Positions 43,501-58,500 are shown, numbered from the stretch's first letter. The stretch is DNA of 64,000 nucleotides from Mycolicibacterium hassiacum DSM 44199 (GCF_900603025.1 NZ_LR026975.1:3658001-3722000); one strand, 5' to 3'. Program-made: numbers and translations. Notes: a model not told the origin generated them from the sequence alone.

Positions 43501-46500
43501 CCCGTCGTCGTCGGCGACGTCGCGGCTGCCGGCACCGACCACGCGCGCCAGCCGCTCCACGGTCTGCTCGACGAAGATGTCGCGCGGCCGACACGTCAGA
43601 CCGGCCGCCCTGGCCCGGCTGACCACCTGCATCGACAGGATGCTGTCGCCACCCAGTTCGAAGAACGACTGGTCCACGCCGACCCGCTCGAGACCGAGCA
43701 CCTCGGCGTAGATACCGGCCAGGATCTCCTCGGTCCTGGTGGACGGCGCGCGATAGTGATGCCGATCGGCGTAATCGGGCGCCGGCAGGGCCCGGACGTC
43801 GAGCTTGTTGTTGGCCGTCAACGGCAACCGGTCCAGCACCACCACCGCACTCGGCACCATGTAGGCCGGCAGCCGGTCGGCCAACTCGGCGCGCAGGGCC
43901 GCCGGTTCCACTGTGCCGGGGACGGTCTCGGTGATGTAGCCGACCAGCCGCTTGTCACCGGGCCGGTCCTCGCGTGCGATCACCGCCGCCTGGTCGACAC
44001 CGTCCAAAGCGGCCAGCGCCGTTTGGATCTCACCGAGTTCGATCCGGTAGCCGCGGACCTTGACCTGTTCGTCGGCGCGACCGAGGTACTGCAACTGCCC
44101 GTCGGCGCCCCACCGCACCAAATCCCCGGTGCGGTACATCCGGGTCCCCGAGCCGCCGAACGGACACGCCACGAAACGCGTCGCGGTCAGGCCGGGGCGG
44201 TCGACGTAACCGTGGGCGACACCGTCACCGGCCACGTACAGCTCCCCGACCACGCCGGCGGGCACCGGGCGCAGCCACTCGTCGAGCACGAACAGCGCCG
44301 CCCGGTCGACCGGCGACCCGATTGGCACCGTGTGGCCCGGCGCCAGCGGGGCGCTGATGGTGACGCACATGGTGGTCTCGGTCGGGCCGTAGGCGTTGAT
44401 CATCAGGCGGCCGGGCGCCCACCGGTCCACGACCTCCGGGCGGCAGGCCTCGCCCACGACGACCAGGGCGGTGTGCTCCAGCCCGTCCGGCGACAACATG
44501 CCCACCGCGGACGGGGTCTGGGTCAGCACGGTGACCCGTTCGCGAACCAGAACGTCGTGAAACTCCTCCGGTGAACCCACCACGGTGTCGCCCACCACGA
44601 CCACGCGCCCACCGCGCAGCAGAGCCCCGAAGATCTCCCACACCGACACGTCGAAGGCCAGGGAATGACAGAGCGCCCAAACGCCCGGTTTCGGCAGCCC
44701 GGCGTCCAGGGTGGACAACAGCTGGGTCACGTTGTGGTGGGTGACCGCCACCCCCTTGGGTTTTCCGGTGGTGCCGGAGGTGTAGATCAGGTAGGCGGTG
44801 TCGTCCGGCAGCACGGTGGTCGCCGGGGCGGTCACCGGCTGCGCCGCGATGTCGGCGTCGTGCACATCGATGACCGGCAGGTCGGCGCCGTCCAGCCGCG
44901 AGGCGTGTTCGGCGCTGGTGACGACGGCAAGCGGGCGGGCGTCGCCGAGGATGAACCGCACTCGCTCGTCGGGCACCACCGGATCGATGGGCACATACGC
45001 GGCGCCGGTCTTGAGCACCGCCATGATCGCGATCACCGCTTCCGGCGACCGGTTAAGCAGCATCGCGACCCGGGTTCCCGGGGCGGCGCCGAGCGCGGAA
45101 AGCTTGTGCGCGAGCTGATTCGACGCCTCGTCGAGGCTCCGGTAGCTCAGCGAGCCGCCCTGGTAGCTGACCGCGACCGCGTCGGGGGTTTGCGCCACGT
45201 GGGCGCCGAACAGCCCGGTGATCGACGTGGCGGGCGGTGCGGGCGAACTCAGTGCCGGGCGGTTGCCGAGGCGGTCGAACTGTGCGTGCTCGTCCTGGTC
45301 GAGCACGTCGATCCGGGACAGCGGGCGCGCCGGGTCGGCCGTGATCGCCGCCAGCACCCGCTCGAACCGCGCGATCAGCGTTTCGATGGTGTCGGCATCG
45401 AAGAGGTCGATCCGGTACTCCACGGTCCCGCCGATACCCGCGGGCTCACCGGCATCGGTCCAGCGCTCTCCGATCGAGAACGACAGATCCATTCGGGCGG
45501 TGTGTGTTTCGACCGGAAGCTGGTCGACGGCGACATCACCGAGGGTCAGTCCCGACAGTAGGTCGGTCCGCTGCCCGGCGAAGTTCTGCCAGGCCAGCAG
45601 CACCTGCACCAGCGGGTGGTGGCTCAGGGTTCGGGTGGGTTGAAGCCGTTCGACGAGGACCTCGAACGGAACGTCCTGGTTGTCGAAGGCGGTCAGCGCG
45701 CGCTGGCGCACCTGCTCCAGCAACTCGGCCGGCGTGGGGTTGCCGGACAGGTCGACCCGCAGAACGAGCGTGTTGACGAAGAACCCGATCAGATCGTTGA
45801 GGGCGGGGTCGCGCCGTCCCGCGATGGGGAAACCCATCGCCACATCGTTGGTCGCGGCGAGCCGACCCAGCAGGATCGCCAGGGCGGTCTGCACGACCAT
45901 GAAGCTGGTGGCGTTGTGCGCGCGGGCGAATTCGTTGATCCGGCGCTGCAGATCGGCGGACCAGTCCACCGCCACGGTCGCGCCGCGGGTGTCGGCCACC
46001 GCCGGGTACGGACGGTCGGTAGGCAGTTGCAGGCGCTCCGGCAGGTCGGCCAGCGCGTCCTGCCAGTAGGCGAGCTGGCGCGCGATCCGGCTCTCGGCGT
46101 CGTCGAAATCGCCGAACTGTGCGCGCTGCCAGAGCGTGTAGTCGACGTACTGCACGGGCAGCGGCGACCAGCCCGGCGCGCTGTTGTCGGTGCGGGCCTG
46201 ATACGCCGTCGCGAGATCACGCACCAGGGGAACCAGCGACCAGCCGTCGGCGGCGATGTGGTGCACCACGCCGACCAGCACGTGCTCGTCGGCGCTGAGA
46301 CGGAACAGCCTGGCCCACAACGGGATCTCTTCATCGAGCCGGAATGCGTGAGTCGCGGTCGCGGCCACTTCCTGCTCGAGCCGGTCGGGTGACCACCCGG
46401 TGGCGTCGACCACCTGCCAGCCGAACTCGGCCTGATCGGCGGGAATCACTATCTGCTGCGGCACACCGTCGGCGGTGACGAAGACGGTGCGCAGGCTCTC

Positions 46501-49500
46501 GTGGCGGGCCACCACATCGCCCAGCGCGGCCCGCAATGCCTCCACATCGAGCGTGCCGCGCAACCGCAGCGCCACCGGCATGTTGTAGACCGGTGAGGGG
46601 CCCTGCAACTGGTCGACGAACCACAACCGCTGCTGGGCGAACGACAGCGGAACCACGTCCGGCCGCTCGACCGGAACCAGCGGCTCCAGGACGTCGGTGT
46701 CGTCGCCGATACGGGGCGCCAACTGCGCCACGGTCGGCGCCTCGAACACCGTCCGCACCGAAACCTGGGTGCCGAACGCGTCGTTGATCGCCGCGACCAG
46801 CCGCATCGCCGAGATGCTGTCGCCGCCGAGATCGAAGAAGGAGTCGTCGACGCCGACCCGTTCCAGCCCGAGCACCTGGGCGTAGACGCCTGCCAGGATC
46901 TCCTCCGCGGGCGTGCTCGGTGCCCGATAGTTGTCGCCCTCCCGGTAGTCCGGAGCCGGCAACGCCCGCCGGTCCAGTTTGCCGTTGCCGGTCAGCGGCA
47001 ACGCGTCGAGCACCACCACCGCCGCCGGAACCATGTACGGCGGAAGCTGCTCCGCCAGCGCGGCCCGCAACTCCGACGGCCGCACCGCCCCGGGCGCGGT
47101 CTCGGTGACGTAGCCGACCAGGCGCTTGTCCCCGGGCCGGTCCTCGCGGACGATCACCGCGGCCTGGCGCACCCCGTCCAGGCCGGCGAGCGCGGACTGG
47201 ATGTCACCGAGTTCGATGCGGTAGCCGCGGATCTTGACCTGTTCATCGGCACGGCCCAGATACCGCAGCTGTCCATCGGCGCCCCAGCGCACCAGATCCC
47301 CGGTGCGGTACATCCGCGAGCCCGGTTCACCGAACGGGCAGGCCACGAAGCGCGACGCGGTCAGTCCCGGGCGGCGGATGTAACCGCAGGTCACGCCGCG
47401 ACCGGCCGCATACAGCTCGCCGACCACGCCCGGTGGCACCAGTCGCAACCACTCGTCGAGCACGAACAGCGCCGCTCCGGTGACCGGGTATCCGATCGGG
47501 ACACTTTCGCCGGACCGCAGCGGACCGCTGATCGTGATGCAGACCGTGGTCTCGGCGGGGCCGTACCCGTTGATCATGCGCCGGCCGGGCGACCACTTGT
47601 CGACCACGTCGGGCGGGCACGCCTCGCCGCCCACCACGAGCGCCACCGACTCCAGCCCTTCGGGCGAGAGCGCCCCCACCGCCGACGGCGTCTGGGTCAG
47701 CATGGTGACCTGCTCGTGCACCAGCAGGTCGTGGAATTCCGCGGGCGAACGCGTCGCGGACTCGGGCACCACCACCAGGCGGCCCCCGCTGAGCAGCGCG
47801 CCGAAGATCTCCCACACCGAGAAGTCGAACGCCAGCGAGTGGAACTGGGTCCAGGTCTGCCCGGGCTCGATCCCCATGTCGAGGTGCAGCGACTTGAACA
47901 GCTCGGCCGCGTTGCGGTGAGCGACGGCGACACCTTTGGGCTTACCGGTGGTGCCCGAGGTGTAGATCAGGTAAGCCAGGTCGTCCGGAGCCGGTCCGGC
48001 CAGTGCGGTGACCGGTTGCGTCTCGATGCGCGGGTCGTCGATGTCGACGGCCGTCAGGCCGAGCCCGTCGAACCGCCCGATGAGGTCACCGGTGGTCACC
48101 GCGACCTTGGGCGCGGCATCGGCGAGCATGAACTCCATTCGGGCCGAAGGCAATGCCGGATCGATCGGCAGGTATGCCGCACCGGTCTTGAGCACAGCCA
48201 GAATGGCCGTGACGGCCTTGTCGGAACGCGGGAACAGCAGTGCGACACAGTCGCCGCGCCCCACCCCGGTTCCGGCCAGCAGGTGAGCCAGTCGGGTCGA
48301 GGCCTCGTCGAGTTCCCGATAGGTGTGCGAGCGCCCGTCGAACCGCATCGCCACCGCCTCCGGGGCACGCGCCACACACTCGGCGAACAGTTCCGGAAGG
48401 GTGGTGGGCACCACCGGCGCGTCGAGCACCTTGGTGTTGCCGATGTCGGCCAGCAGGATCTGTTCCTCGGGGGCGAGCAGGTCGACCGAGGACAGGCGCC
48501 GGGCCGGATCGGCGGTCATCGCCGTCAGCACCCGCTCCAGTCGGTCGACCAGAACCTCGACCGTGGCCCCGTCGAACACGTCGGTGCGGTACTCGACCGA
48601 ACCCACGATGCCGGTCAACTCGCCGCCGTCGGTCCAGCACTCACCCAGGGTGAACGCCAGATCCATTCGGGCGGTGCGGGTCCGCAGCGGAATCCGGCTC
48701 AGTTCGAGGTCACCCAGGGACAATCCCGCGAGCGAGTCGTCGCCCCCGTGGCCGGTGAAGTTCTGCCAGGCCAGGATTACCTGCACCAGCGGATGATGGC
48801 TGCGCGACCGCACCGGGTTGAGCTGGTCGACGAGCACCTCGAACGGAACGTCCTGGTGTTCGAAGGCGGCCAGGCTGCGCTGGCGCACGTGCGCCAACAG
48901 TTCCGTCACCGTCGGGTCGCCTTCGATCTCGACCCGCAGCACCAGCGTGTTGACGAAGAAGCCGACCAACTCGTCGAGCGCGGGGTCGCGCCGGCCCGCG
49001 ATCGCAAAACCCAGCGCGACATCGGAACTCGCGCTCAGCCGGGACAGCAGCGCCGCCAGCGCCGCCTGCACCACCATGAAGCTGGTCGCGTTGTGGGCCC
49101 GGGCCAGCGCGCGGATCCGGTGCGCCAGCTCGGCGGGCCAGTTCACCGCGACACTGGCGCCGCGGTAGTCGGCCACCGCGGGATACGGCCGGTCCGTCGG
49201 CAGCTCCAGCCGCTCCGGCAGCCCGGCCAACGTCTGTCGCCAGTACGCCAACTCCGTGGCGAGGCGGCTGTTCTCGTCGTCGAGCTCGCCGAGCTGCTCG
49301 CGCTGCCAGAGGGTGAAATCCGCGTACTGCACCGGCAGCGGCGCCCAATCCGGTGCGCGGCCCTGCCTACGGGCCTCGTAGGCGCGCGCCAGATCCGACA
49401 CCAGCGGTGTGATCGACCAGCCGTCGGCGGCGATATGGTGCACCACGCCCGCCAGCACGTGCTCCTCGGCGTTCAGCCGGAAAAGCGTTGCCCGCAATGG

Positions 49501-52500
49501 GATCTCGACCGACAGGTCGAATACGTGACCGCCGACCTCGTCGAGGGCGTGTTCCAGCTGCTCGTCCGACCACCCGGTGGCCTCGACCAGCTGCCAACCG
49601 AATTCGGCGCGCTCCGCCGGAACGATCACCTGCTGCGGCACGCCGTCGGCGGCGACGAAAACGGTGCGCAGGCTCTCATGTCGGGCCACCACATCGCGCA
49701 ACGCCGCCCGCAGCGAATCGACGTCGAGCGGACCGCGCATGCGCAGCGCGACAGCCATGTTGTAGATCGGCGACGGGCCCTGCAGCTGATCGATGAACCA
49801 CAGTCGCTGCTGGGCGAACGACAACGGCACCGCGGCCGGCCGCTCGACCGGTACCAGCGGCGCCCATCCGGCACCGCCGTCACCGATCCGCAGCGCCAAC
49901 TGCGCGACTGTCGGTGCCTCGAACAGCGTGCGGACGGGTACGTGGGTGTCGAAAGCGTTGTTGATCGCGGCGATCACCCGCATCGCGGTCAGCGAATCCC
50001 CGCCGAGGTCGAAGAACGAGTCGTCGATCCCGACCCGCTCCAGTCCGAGCACCTCGGCGTAGATGCCCGCCAGCAACTCCTCGACCGCATTGGTGGGGGC
50101 GCGGTAGGTATCGCTCTCGTGGTACTGCGGTGCGGGCAGTGCCCGGGTGTCGAGTTTTCCGTTGACGGTCAGCGGGAACCGGTCCAGCACCACCACCGCG
50201 CTGGGCACCATGTAGGCGGGCAGGCGCTCGGCCAGCGCTCGACGCGCCGCGAACGGATCGGCGCTGCCGGTGATGTAGCCGACCAGGCGCCTGTCACCGG
50301 GCCGGTCCTCCCGCACGACCACCGCGGCCTGCTGCACGCCCTCGACCTCGGCCAGCACCGCCTGGATCTCACCGAGCTCGATCCGGTGCCCGCGGATCTT
50401 CACCTGCTCGTCGGCCCGCCCGAGGTAGTGCAGTTCCCCGTCGGGGCTCCAGCGCACCAGATCGCCGGACCGGTACATCCGCGCACCCGATCCGCCGAAC
50501 GGGCACGCCACGAACCGCGAAGCGGTCAGCCCCGGGCGGCCGACATAGCCGAACGCCACCCCGGCGCCTGCCACATACAGCTCACCCACCACACCCGGCG
50601 GCACCGGACGCAGGTACCGGTCGAGCACGAAGAAGCCCAGATGCGCCATCGGAACGCCGACCGGGCTGGCGCTGTCGTCCAGATCCGCCTCGGTGATCTC
50701 CCTAAACGAGGCATGCACCGTTGTCTCGGTGATGCCGTAGAGGTTGAGCAGCCGCGGTGATCCCACCGGATGGCGCTGCACCCACGGGCGCAGCCGCTGC
50801 GGCTCCAGTGCCTCACCGGCGAACAGCACCGCCCGCAGCGCGAGCCGATCGCCCACCTCCGGCTGCAGGCCATCGGCGGTCTGCAACGCGTAGAACGCCG
50901 AGGGGGTCTGGCTGAGCACGGTGACCTGCTCGTCGGCCAGCAGCGCCAGCAACTCCTCGGCCGAACGCGCCACCGCGTCCGGCACCACCACCAGCCGGCC
51001 CCCGTACAGCAGCGCACCCCACATCTCGCACACCGAGACGTCGAACGCCAGCGAGTGCGTCAACGACCAGACCTGGTCGCTGATGTCGACGTCGTCGGCC
51101 AGCGACTCCAGCAGCCGCACGACGTTCCCGTGCGCCACCGCAACGCCTTTGGGCTTACCCGTGGTGCCCGAGGTGTAGATGATGTAGGCCAGATCCCCCG
51201 CTTGCGGCACCGGCACCGGCTCCGCCGGCTGGGTGGCGATCTGCGGGTCGTCGATGTCGATGACCGCCAGTTCCAGCCCGCTGAACCGGCCCGCCAGCTC
51301 GGCGGTCGTGACCGCGGCCAGCGGGGCGGCGTCGGCGAGCACGAACTCGATCCGCGCATCCGGATGTGCCGGATCGATCGGCACGTACGCCGCACCCGTC
51401 TTCAGCACCGCCAGGATCGCGGCGATCGCCCGCTCCGAGCGCGGCAGCAGCATGGCCACCCGCTGCCCCGGACCGGCACCGTGCGCAACAAGCCAGTGCG
51501 CCAACCGATTCGATGTCTCGTCCAGCTCGCGATAGGTCAACGACCGACCCGCACAGGTCACCGCCACCGCGTCCGGACACTCCGCCACCCGGGCGGAGAA
51601 CCGGGCCGGAATCGAATCCACCTGCCCGGCAGGGGCATTCAGCACTTCGCCGTTCGACCACTCGGTGAAGGCGATGCGTTCGCTGTCGACCAACAGGTCG
51701 ATGGTGGCCACCGGCCGATCCGGATCGTCGACCATCGCCGCCAGCACCCGCTCGAACCGCGCGATCAGCGTTTCGATGGTGTCGGCATCGAAGAGGTCGA
51801 TCCGGTACTCCACGGTCCCGCCGATACCCGCGGGCTCACCGGCATCGGTCCAGCGCTCTCCGATCGAGAACGACAGATCCATTCGGGCGGTGTGTGTTTC
51901 GACCGGAAGCTGGTCGACGGCGACATCACCGAGGGTCAGTCCCGACAGTAGGTCGGTCCGCTGCCCGGCGAAGTTCTGCCAGGCCAGCAGCACCTGCACC
52001 AGCGGGTGGTGGCTCAGGGTTCGGGTGGGTTGAAGCCGTTCGACGAGGACCTCGAACGGAACGTCCTGGTTGTCGAAGGCGGTCAGCGCGCGCTGGCGCA
52101 CCTGCTCCAGCAACTCGGCCGGCGTGGGGTTGCCGGACAGGTCGACCCGCAGAACGAGCGTGTTGACGAAGAACCCGATCAGATCGTTGAGGGCGGGGTC
52201 GCGCCGTCCCGCGATGGGGAAACCCATCGCCACATCGTTGGTCGCGGCGAGCCGACCCAGCAGGATCGCCAGGGCGGTCTGCACGACCATGAAGCTGGTG
52301 GCGTTGTGCGCGCGGGCGAATTCGTTGATCCGGCGCTGCAGATCGGCGGACCAGTCCACCGCCACGGTCGCGCCGCGGGTGTCGGCCACCGCCGGGTACG
52401 GACGGTCGGTAGGCAGTTGCAGGCGCTCCGGCAGGTCGGCCAGCGCGTCCTGCCAGTAGGCGAGCTGGCGCGCGATCCGGCTCTCGGCGTCGTCGAAATC

Positions 52501-55500
52501 GCCGAACTGTGCGCGCTGCCAGAGCGTGTAGTCGACGTACTGCACGGGCAGCGGCGACCAGCCCGGCGCGCTGTTGTCGGTGCGGGCCTGATACGCCGTC
52601 GCGAGATCACGCACCAGGGGAACCAGCGACCAGCCGTCGGCGGCGATGTGGTGCACCACGCCGACCAGCACGTGCTCGTCGGCGCTGAGACGGAACAGCC
52701 TGGCCCACAACGGGATCTCTTCATCGAGCCGGAATGCGTGAGTCGCGGTCGCGGCCACTTCCTGCTCGAGCCGGTCGGGTGACCACCCGGTGGCGTCGAC
52801 CACCTGCCAGCCGAACTCGGCCTGATCGGCGGGAATCACTATCTGCTGCGGCACACCGTCGGCGGTGACGAAGACGGTGCGCAGGCTCTCGTGGCGGGCC
52901 ACCACATCGCCCAGCGCGGCCCGCAATGCCTCCACATCGAGCGTGCCGCGCAACCGCAGCGCCACCGGCATGTTGTAGACCGGTGAGGGGCCCTGCAACT
53001 GGTCGACGAACCACAACCGCTGCTGGGCGAACGACAGCGGAACCACGTCCGGCCGCTCGACCGGAACCAGCGGCTCCAGGACGTCGGTGTCGTCGCCGAT
53101 ACGGGGCGCCAACTGCGCCACGGTCGGCGCCTCGAACACCGTCCGCACCGAAACCTGGGTGCCGAACGCGTCGTTGATCGCCGCGACCAGCCGCATCGCC
53201 GAGATGCTGTCGCCGCCGAGATCGAAGAAGGAGTCGTCGACGCCGACCCGTTCCAGCCCGAGCACCTGGGCGTAGACGCCTGCCAGGATCTCCTCCGCGG
53301 GCGTGCTCGGTGCCCGATAGTTGTCGCCCTCCCGGTAGTCCGGAGCCGGCAACGCCCGCCGGTCCAGTTTGCCGTTGCCGGTCAGCGGCAACGCGTCGAG
53401 CACCACCACCGCCGCCGGAACCATGTACGGCGGAAGCTGCTCCGCCAGCGCGGCCCGCAACTCCGACGGCCGCACCGCCCCGGGCGCGGTCTCGGTGACG
53501 TAGCCGACCAGGCGCTTGTCCCCGGGCCGGTCCTCGCGGACGATCACCGCGGCCTGGCGCACCCCGTCCAGGCCGGCGAGCGCGGACTGGATGTCACCGA
53601 GTTCGATGCGGTAGCCGCGGATCTTGACCTGTTCATCGGCACGGCCCAGATACCGCAGCTGTCCATCGGCGCCCCAGCGCACCAGATCCCCGGTGCGGTA
53701 CATCCGCGAGCCCGGTTCACCGAACGGGCAGGCCACGAAGCGCGACGCGGTCAGTCCCGGGCGGCGGATGTAACCGCAGGTCACGCCGCGACCGGCCGCA
53801 TACAGCTCGCCGACCACGCCCGGTGGCACCAGTCGCAACCACTCGTCGAGCACGAACAGCGCCGCTCCGGTGACCGGGTATCCGATCGGGACACTTTCGC
53901 CGGACCGCAGCGGACCGCTGATCGTGATGCAGACCGTGGTCTCGGCGGGGCCGTACCCGTTGATCATGCGCCGGCCGGGCGACCACTTGTCGACCACGTC
54001 GGGCGGGCACGCCTCGCCGCCCACCACGAGCGCCACCGACTCCAGCCCTTCGGGCGAGAGCGCCCCCACCGCCGACGGCGTCTGGGTCAGCACGGTGACC
54101 TGCTCGTGCACCAGCAGGTCGTGGAATTCCGCGGGCGAACGCGTCGCGGACTCGGGCACCACCACCAGGCGGCCCCCGCTGAGCAGCGCGCCGAAGATCT
54201 CCCACACCGAGAAGTCGAACGCCAGCGAGTGGAACTGGGTCCAGGTCTGCCCGGGCTCGATCCCCATGTCGAGGTGCAGCGACTTGAACAGCTCGGCCGC
54301 GTTGCGGTGAGCGACGGCGACACCTTTGGGCTTACCGGTGGTGCCCGAGGTGTAGATCAGGTAAGCCAGGTCGTCCGGAGCCGGTCCGGCCAGTGCGGTG
54401 ACCGGTTGCGTCTCGATGCGCGGGTCGTCGATGTCGACGGCCGTCAGGCCGAGCCCGTCGAACCGCCCGATGAGGTCACCGGTGGTCACCGCGACCTTGG
54501 GCGCGGCATCGGCGAGCATGAACTCCATTCGGGCCGAAGGCAATGCCGGATCGATCGGCAGGTATGCCGCACCGGTCTTGAGCACAGCCAGAATGGCCGT
54601 GACGGCCTTGTCGGAACGCGGGAACAGCAGTGCGACACAGTCGCCGCGCCCCACCCCGGTTCCGGCCAGCAGGTGAGCCAGTCGGGTCGAGGCCTCGTCG
54701 AGTTCCCGATAGGTGTGCGAGCGCCCGTCGAACCGCATCGCCACCGCCTCCGGGGCACGCGCCACACACTCGGCGAACAGTTCCGGAAGGGTGGTGGGCA
54801 CCACCGGCGCGTCGAGCACCTTGGTGTTGCCGATGTCGGCCAGCAGGATCTGTTCCTCGGGGGCGAGCAGGTCGACCGAGGACAGGCGCCGGGCCGGATC
54901 GGCGGTCATCGCCGTCAGCACCCGCTCCAGTCGGTCGACCAGAACCTCGACCGTGGCCCCGTCGAACACGTCGGTGCGGTACTCGACCGAACCCACGATG
55001 CCGGTCAACTCGCCGCCGTCGGTCCAGCACTCACCCAGGGTGAACGCCAGATCCATTCGGGCGGTGCGGGTCCGCAGCGGAATCCGGCTCAGTTCGAGGT
55101 CACCCAGGGACAATCCCGCGAGCGAGTCGTCGCCCCCGTGGCCGGTGAAGTTCTGCCAGGCCAGGATTACCTGCACCAGCGGATGATGGCTGCGCGACCG
55201 CACCGGGTTGAGCTGGTCGACGAGCACCTCGAACGGAACGTCCTGGTGTTCGAAGGCGGCCAGGCTGCGCTGGCGCACGTGCGCCAACAGTTCCGTCACC
55301 GTCGGGTCGCCTTCGATCTCGACCCGCAGCACCAGCGTGTTGACGAAGAAGCCGACCAACTCGTCGAGCGCGGGGTCGCGCCGGCCCGCGATCGCAAAAC
55401 CCAGCGCGACATCGGAACTCGCGCTCAGCCGGGACAGCAGCGCCGCCAGCGCCGCCTGCACCACCATGAAGCTGGTCGCGTTGTGGGCCCGGGCCAGCGC

Positions 55501-58500
55501 GCGGATCCGGTGCGCCAGCTCGGCGGGCCAGTTCACCGCGACACTGGCGCCGCGGTAGTCGGCCACCGCGGGATACGGCCGGTCCGTCGGCAGCTCCAGC
55601 CGCTCCGGCAGCCCGGCCAACGTCTGTCGCCAGTACGCCAACTCCGTGGCGAGGCGGCTGTTCTCGTCGTCGAGCTCGCCGAGCTGCTCGCGCTGCCAGA
55701 GGGTGAAATCCGCGTACTGCACCGGCAGCGGCGCCCAATCCGGTGCGCGGCCCTGCCTACGGGCCTCGTAGGCGCGCGCCAGATCCGACACCAGCGGTGT
55801 GATCGACCAGCCGTCGGCGGCGATATGGTGCACCACGCCCGCCAGCACGTGCTCCTCGGCGTTCAGCCGGAAAAGCGTTGCCCGCAATGGGATCTCGACC
55901 GACAGGTCGAATACGTGACCGCCGACCTCGTCGAGGGCGTGTTCCAGCTGCTCGTCCGACCACCCGGTGGCCTCGACCAGCTGCCAACCGAATTCGGCGC
56001 GCTCCGCCGGAACGATCACCTGCTGCGGCACGCCGTCGGCGGCGACGAAAACGGTGCGCAGGCTCTCATGTCGGGCCACCACATCGCGCAACGCCGCCCG
56101 CAGCGAATCGACGTCGAGCGGACCGCGCATGCGCAGCGCGACAGCCATGTTGTAGATCGGCGACGGGCCCTGCAGCTGATCGATGAACCACAGTCGCTGC
56201 TGGGCGAACGACAACGGCACCGCGGCCGGCCGCTCGACCGGTACCAGCGGCGCCCATCCGGCACCGCCGTCACCGATCCGCAGCGCCAACTGCGCGACTG
56301 TCGGTGCCTCGAACAGCGTGCGGACGGGTACGTGGGTGTCGAAAGCGTTGTTGATCGCGGCGATCACCCGCATCGCGGTCAGCGAATCCCCGCCGAGGTC
56401 GAAGAACGAGTCGTCGATCCCGACCCGCTCCAGTCCGAGCACCTCGGCGTAGATGCCCGCCAGCAACTCCTCGACCGCATTGGTGGGGGCGCGGTAGGTA
56501 TCGCTCTCGTGGTACTGCGGTGCGGGCAGTGCCCGGGTGTCGAGTTTTCCGTTGACGGTCAGCGGGAACCGGTCCAGCACCACCACCGCGCTGGGCACCA
56601 TGTAGGCGGGCAGGCGCTCGGCCAGCGCTCGACGCGCCGCGAACGGATCGGCGCTGCCGGTGATGTAGCCGACCAGGCGCTTGTCACCGGGCCGGTCCTC
56701 CCGCACGACCACCGCGGCCTGCTGCACGCCCTCGACCTCGGCCAGCACCGCCTGGATCTCGCCGAGCTCGATCCGGTGCCCGCGGATCTTCACCTGCTCG
56801 TCGGCGCGACCGAGGTACTGCAACTGCCCGTCCGCGCCCCAGCGAACCAGGTCGCCGGTGTAGTACATCCGGGCGCCGGAGCCGCCGAAGGGGCAGGCCA
56901 CGAACCGTGTCGCGGTCAGCCCGGGTCGCCCGAGATAGCCGCAGGTCAATCCGCGGCCGGCGACATAGAGATGGCCGACCACGCCGGGCGGCACCGGCCG
57001 GAGCCACTGATCCAGCACGAACAGCGCCGCGCCCGGGACCGGCCCGCCGATGGGCGGTTCGCCCATGCCCTCGACGAGCGGGCGGCTCAGCGTGACGACC
57101 ATCGTGGTCTCGGTGGGCCCGTAGGCGTTGATCATCACCCGGCCCGGGGCCCAGCGGTCCACGACGTCCGGTGGGCAAGCCTCGCCGGCGACCACCACCG
57201 CCGTGCCGTCGAGGCCCTCGTGCGACAGCGCCCCCACCGCCGACGGTGTCGAGGTCAGCACATCGACCCGCTCGGCGACCAGCAGCTCGTGCAGCTCGTG
57301 TGGCGAGCGGACGATGTCGTCCGGTACCACGAGCACCCGCCCGCCGTTGAGCAGCGGGCCGAAGGTCTCCCATACCGAGGTGTCGAATCCGTAGGTGTGG
57401 CACTGCGACCACACCCCGCTGACCGGCAGGTACTCGCCCAGCACCTCGAGCAACTGAACGACGTTGCGGTGCGCCACCATCACACCCTTCGGGGTGCCGG
57501 TGGTGCCCGACGTGTAGATCAGGTAGGCGATCTCGTCGGCACCGGGTGCGGGCAGCGCAGTGGCGGGCTGCGCCGCGATACGGGAATCGGCGACGTCGAT
57601 CACCGAAAGATCGAGTTCGGCCAGACGTGGCGCCAGCTCGGCGGTGGACAACGCCATGACCGGGCCGGCGTCGCCGACGGTGAACCGGATCCGCGCATCC
57701 GGGTGCGCCGCGTCCAGCGGCAGGTACGCCGCCCCGGACTTCAGCACCGCGAGCACCGACACCACCATCTCGATCGACCGCGGCAGCAACAGCGCCACGC
57801 ACCGACCGGGCCGGGCTCCGTGCTCGATCAGCAAGTGCGCCAACCGGTTCGACGCCTCATCGAGCTCGCGATAGGTCAGTGACCGGCCGCCGGCGGTCAC
57901 CGCGACCGCATCGGGCACCCGCGTCACCTGGGCTGCGAACCGCGCCGGAATCGACTCCGCATGTGCGGCCGGGGCGTTCAGCATGGCGCGATTGCCCAGG
58001 GCGTCGAGCCGGGAAACCTCGTCGGCGGCCAGGATCTCGACCGCGGCCACCGGCCGATCCGGATCGTCGACCATCGCCGCCAGCACACGTTCCAGCCGCT
58101 CGAGCAGTCCCTCGGCGGTGGCGCCGTCGAACACCTCGGTGTCGAACTCGATGCGCACCTCGAGTTCGCTGCCCGGAAGCACCTGAACCGCGAGCGGGTA
58201 ATGGTTGAACTCGCGGCTGCTGAACCCGGTGAGCGTCAGCCCCTCCGCACTCAGTTCGGCGGCGGCGTCGACCGGGTAGTTCTCGTAGACGAACAGCGTG
58301 TCGAACAGCTGGTCGAACCCGGTGATCCGGTGGATCTCCGGCAGCGCGAGGTGCTCGTGTTCCAGTGTCTGGCCGTGTACCTGCTGCAGCCGGGCCAACA
58401 ACTCCGCCACCGTGGTGGACCCGCCCAGTGTCGCCCGCACCGGCACCGTGTTGATCAACAGCCCGATCATCGAGTCGGCGCCGACCACGTCGTCGGGGCG

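Noticed and set aside
54106..57882. A 1258-codon plus-strand frame across the NRPS, with similar ones at 47716-50760 and 59119-61617
   Set aside because: They repeat wherever the NRPS repeats, lack domains and are antisense to clear C, A and T motifs.
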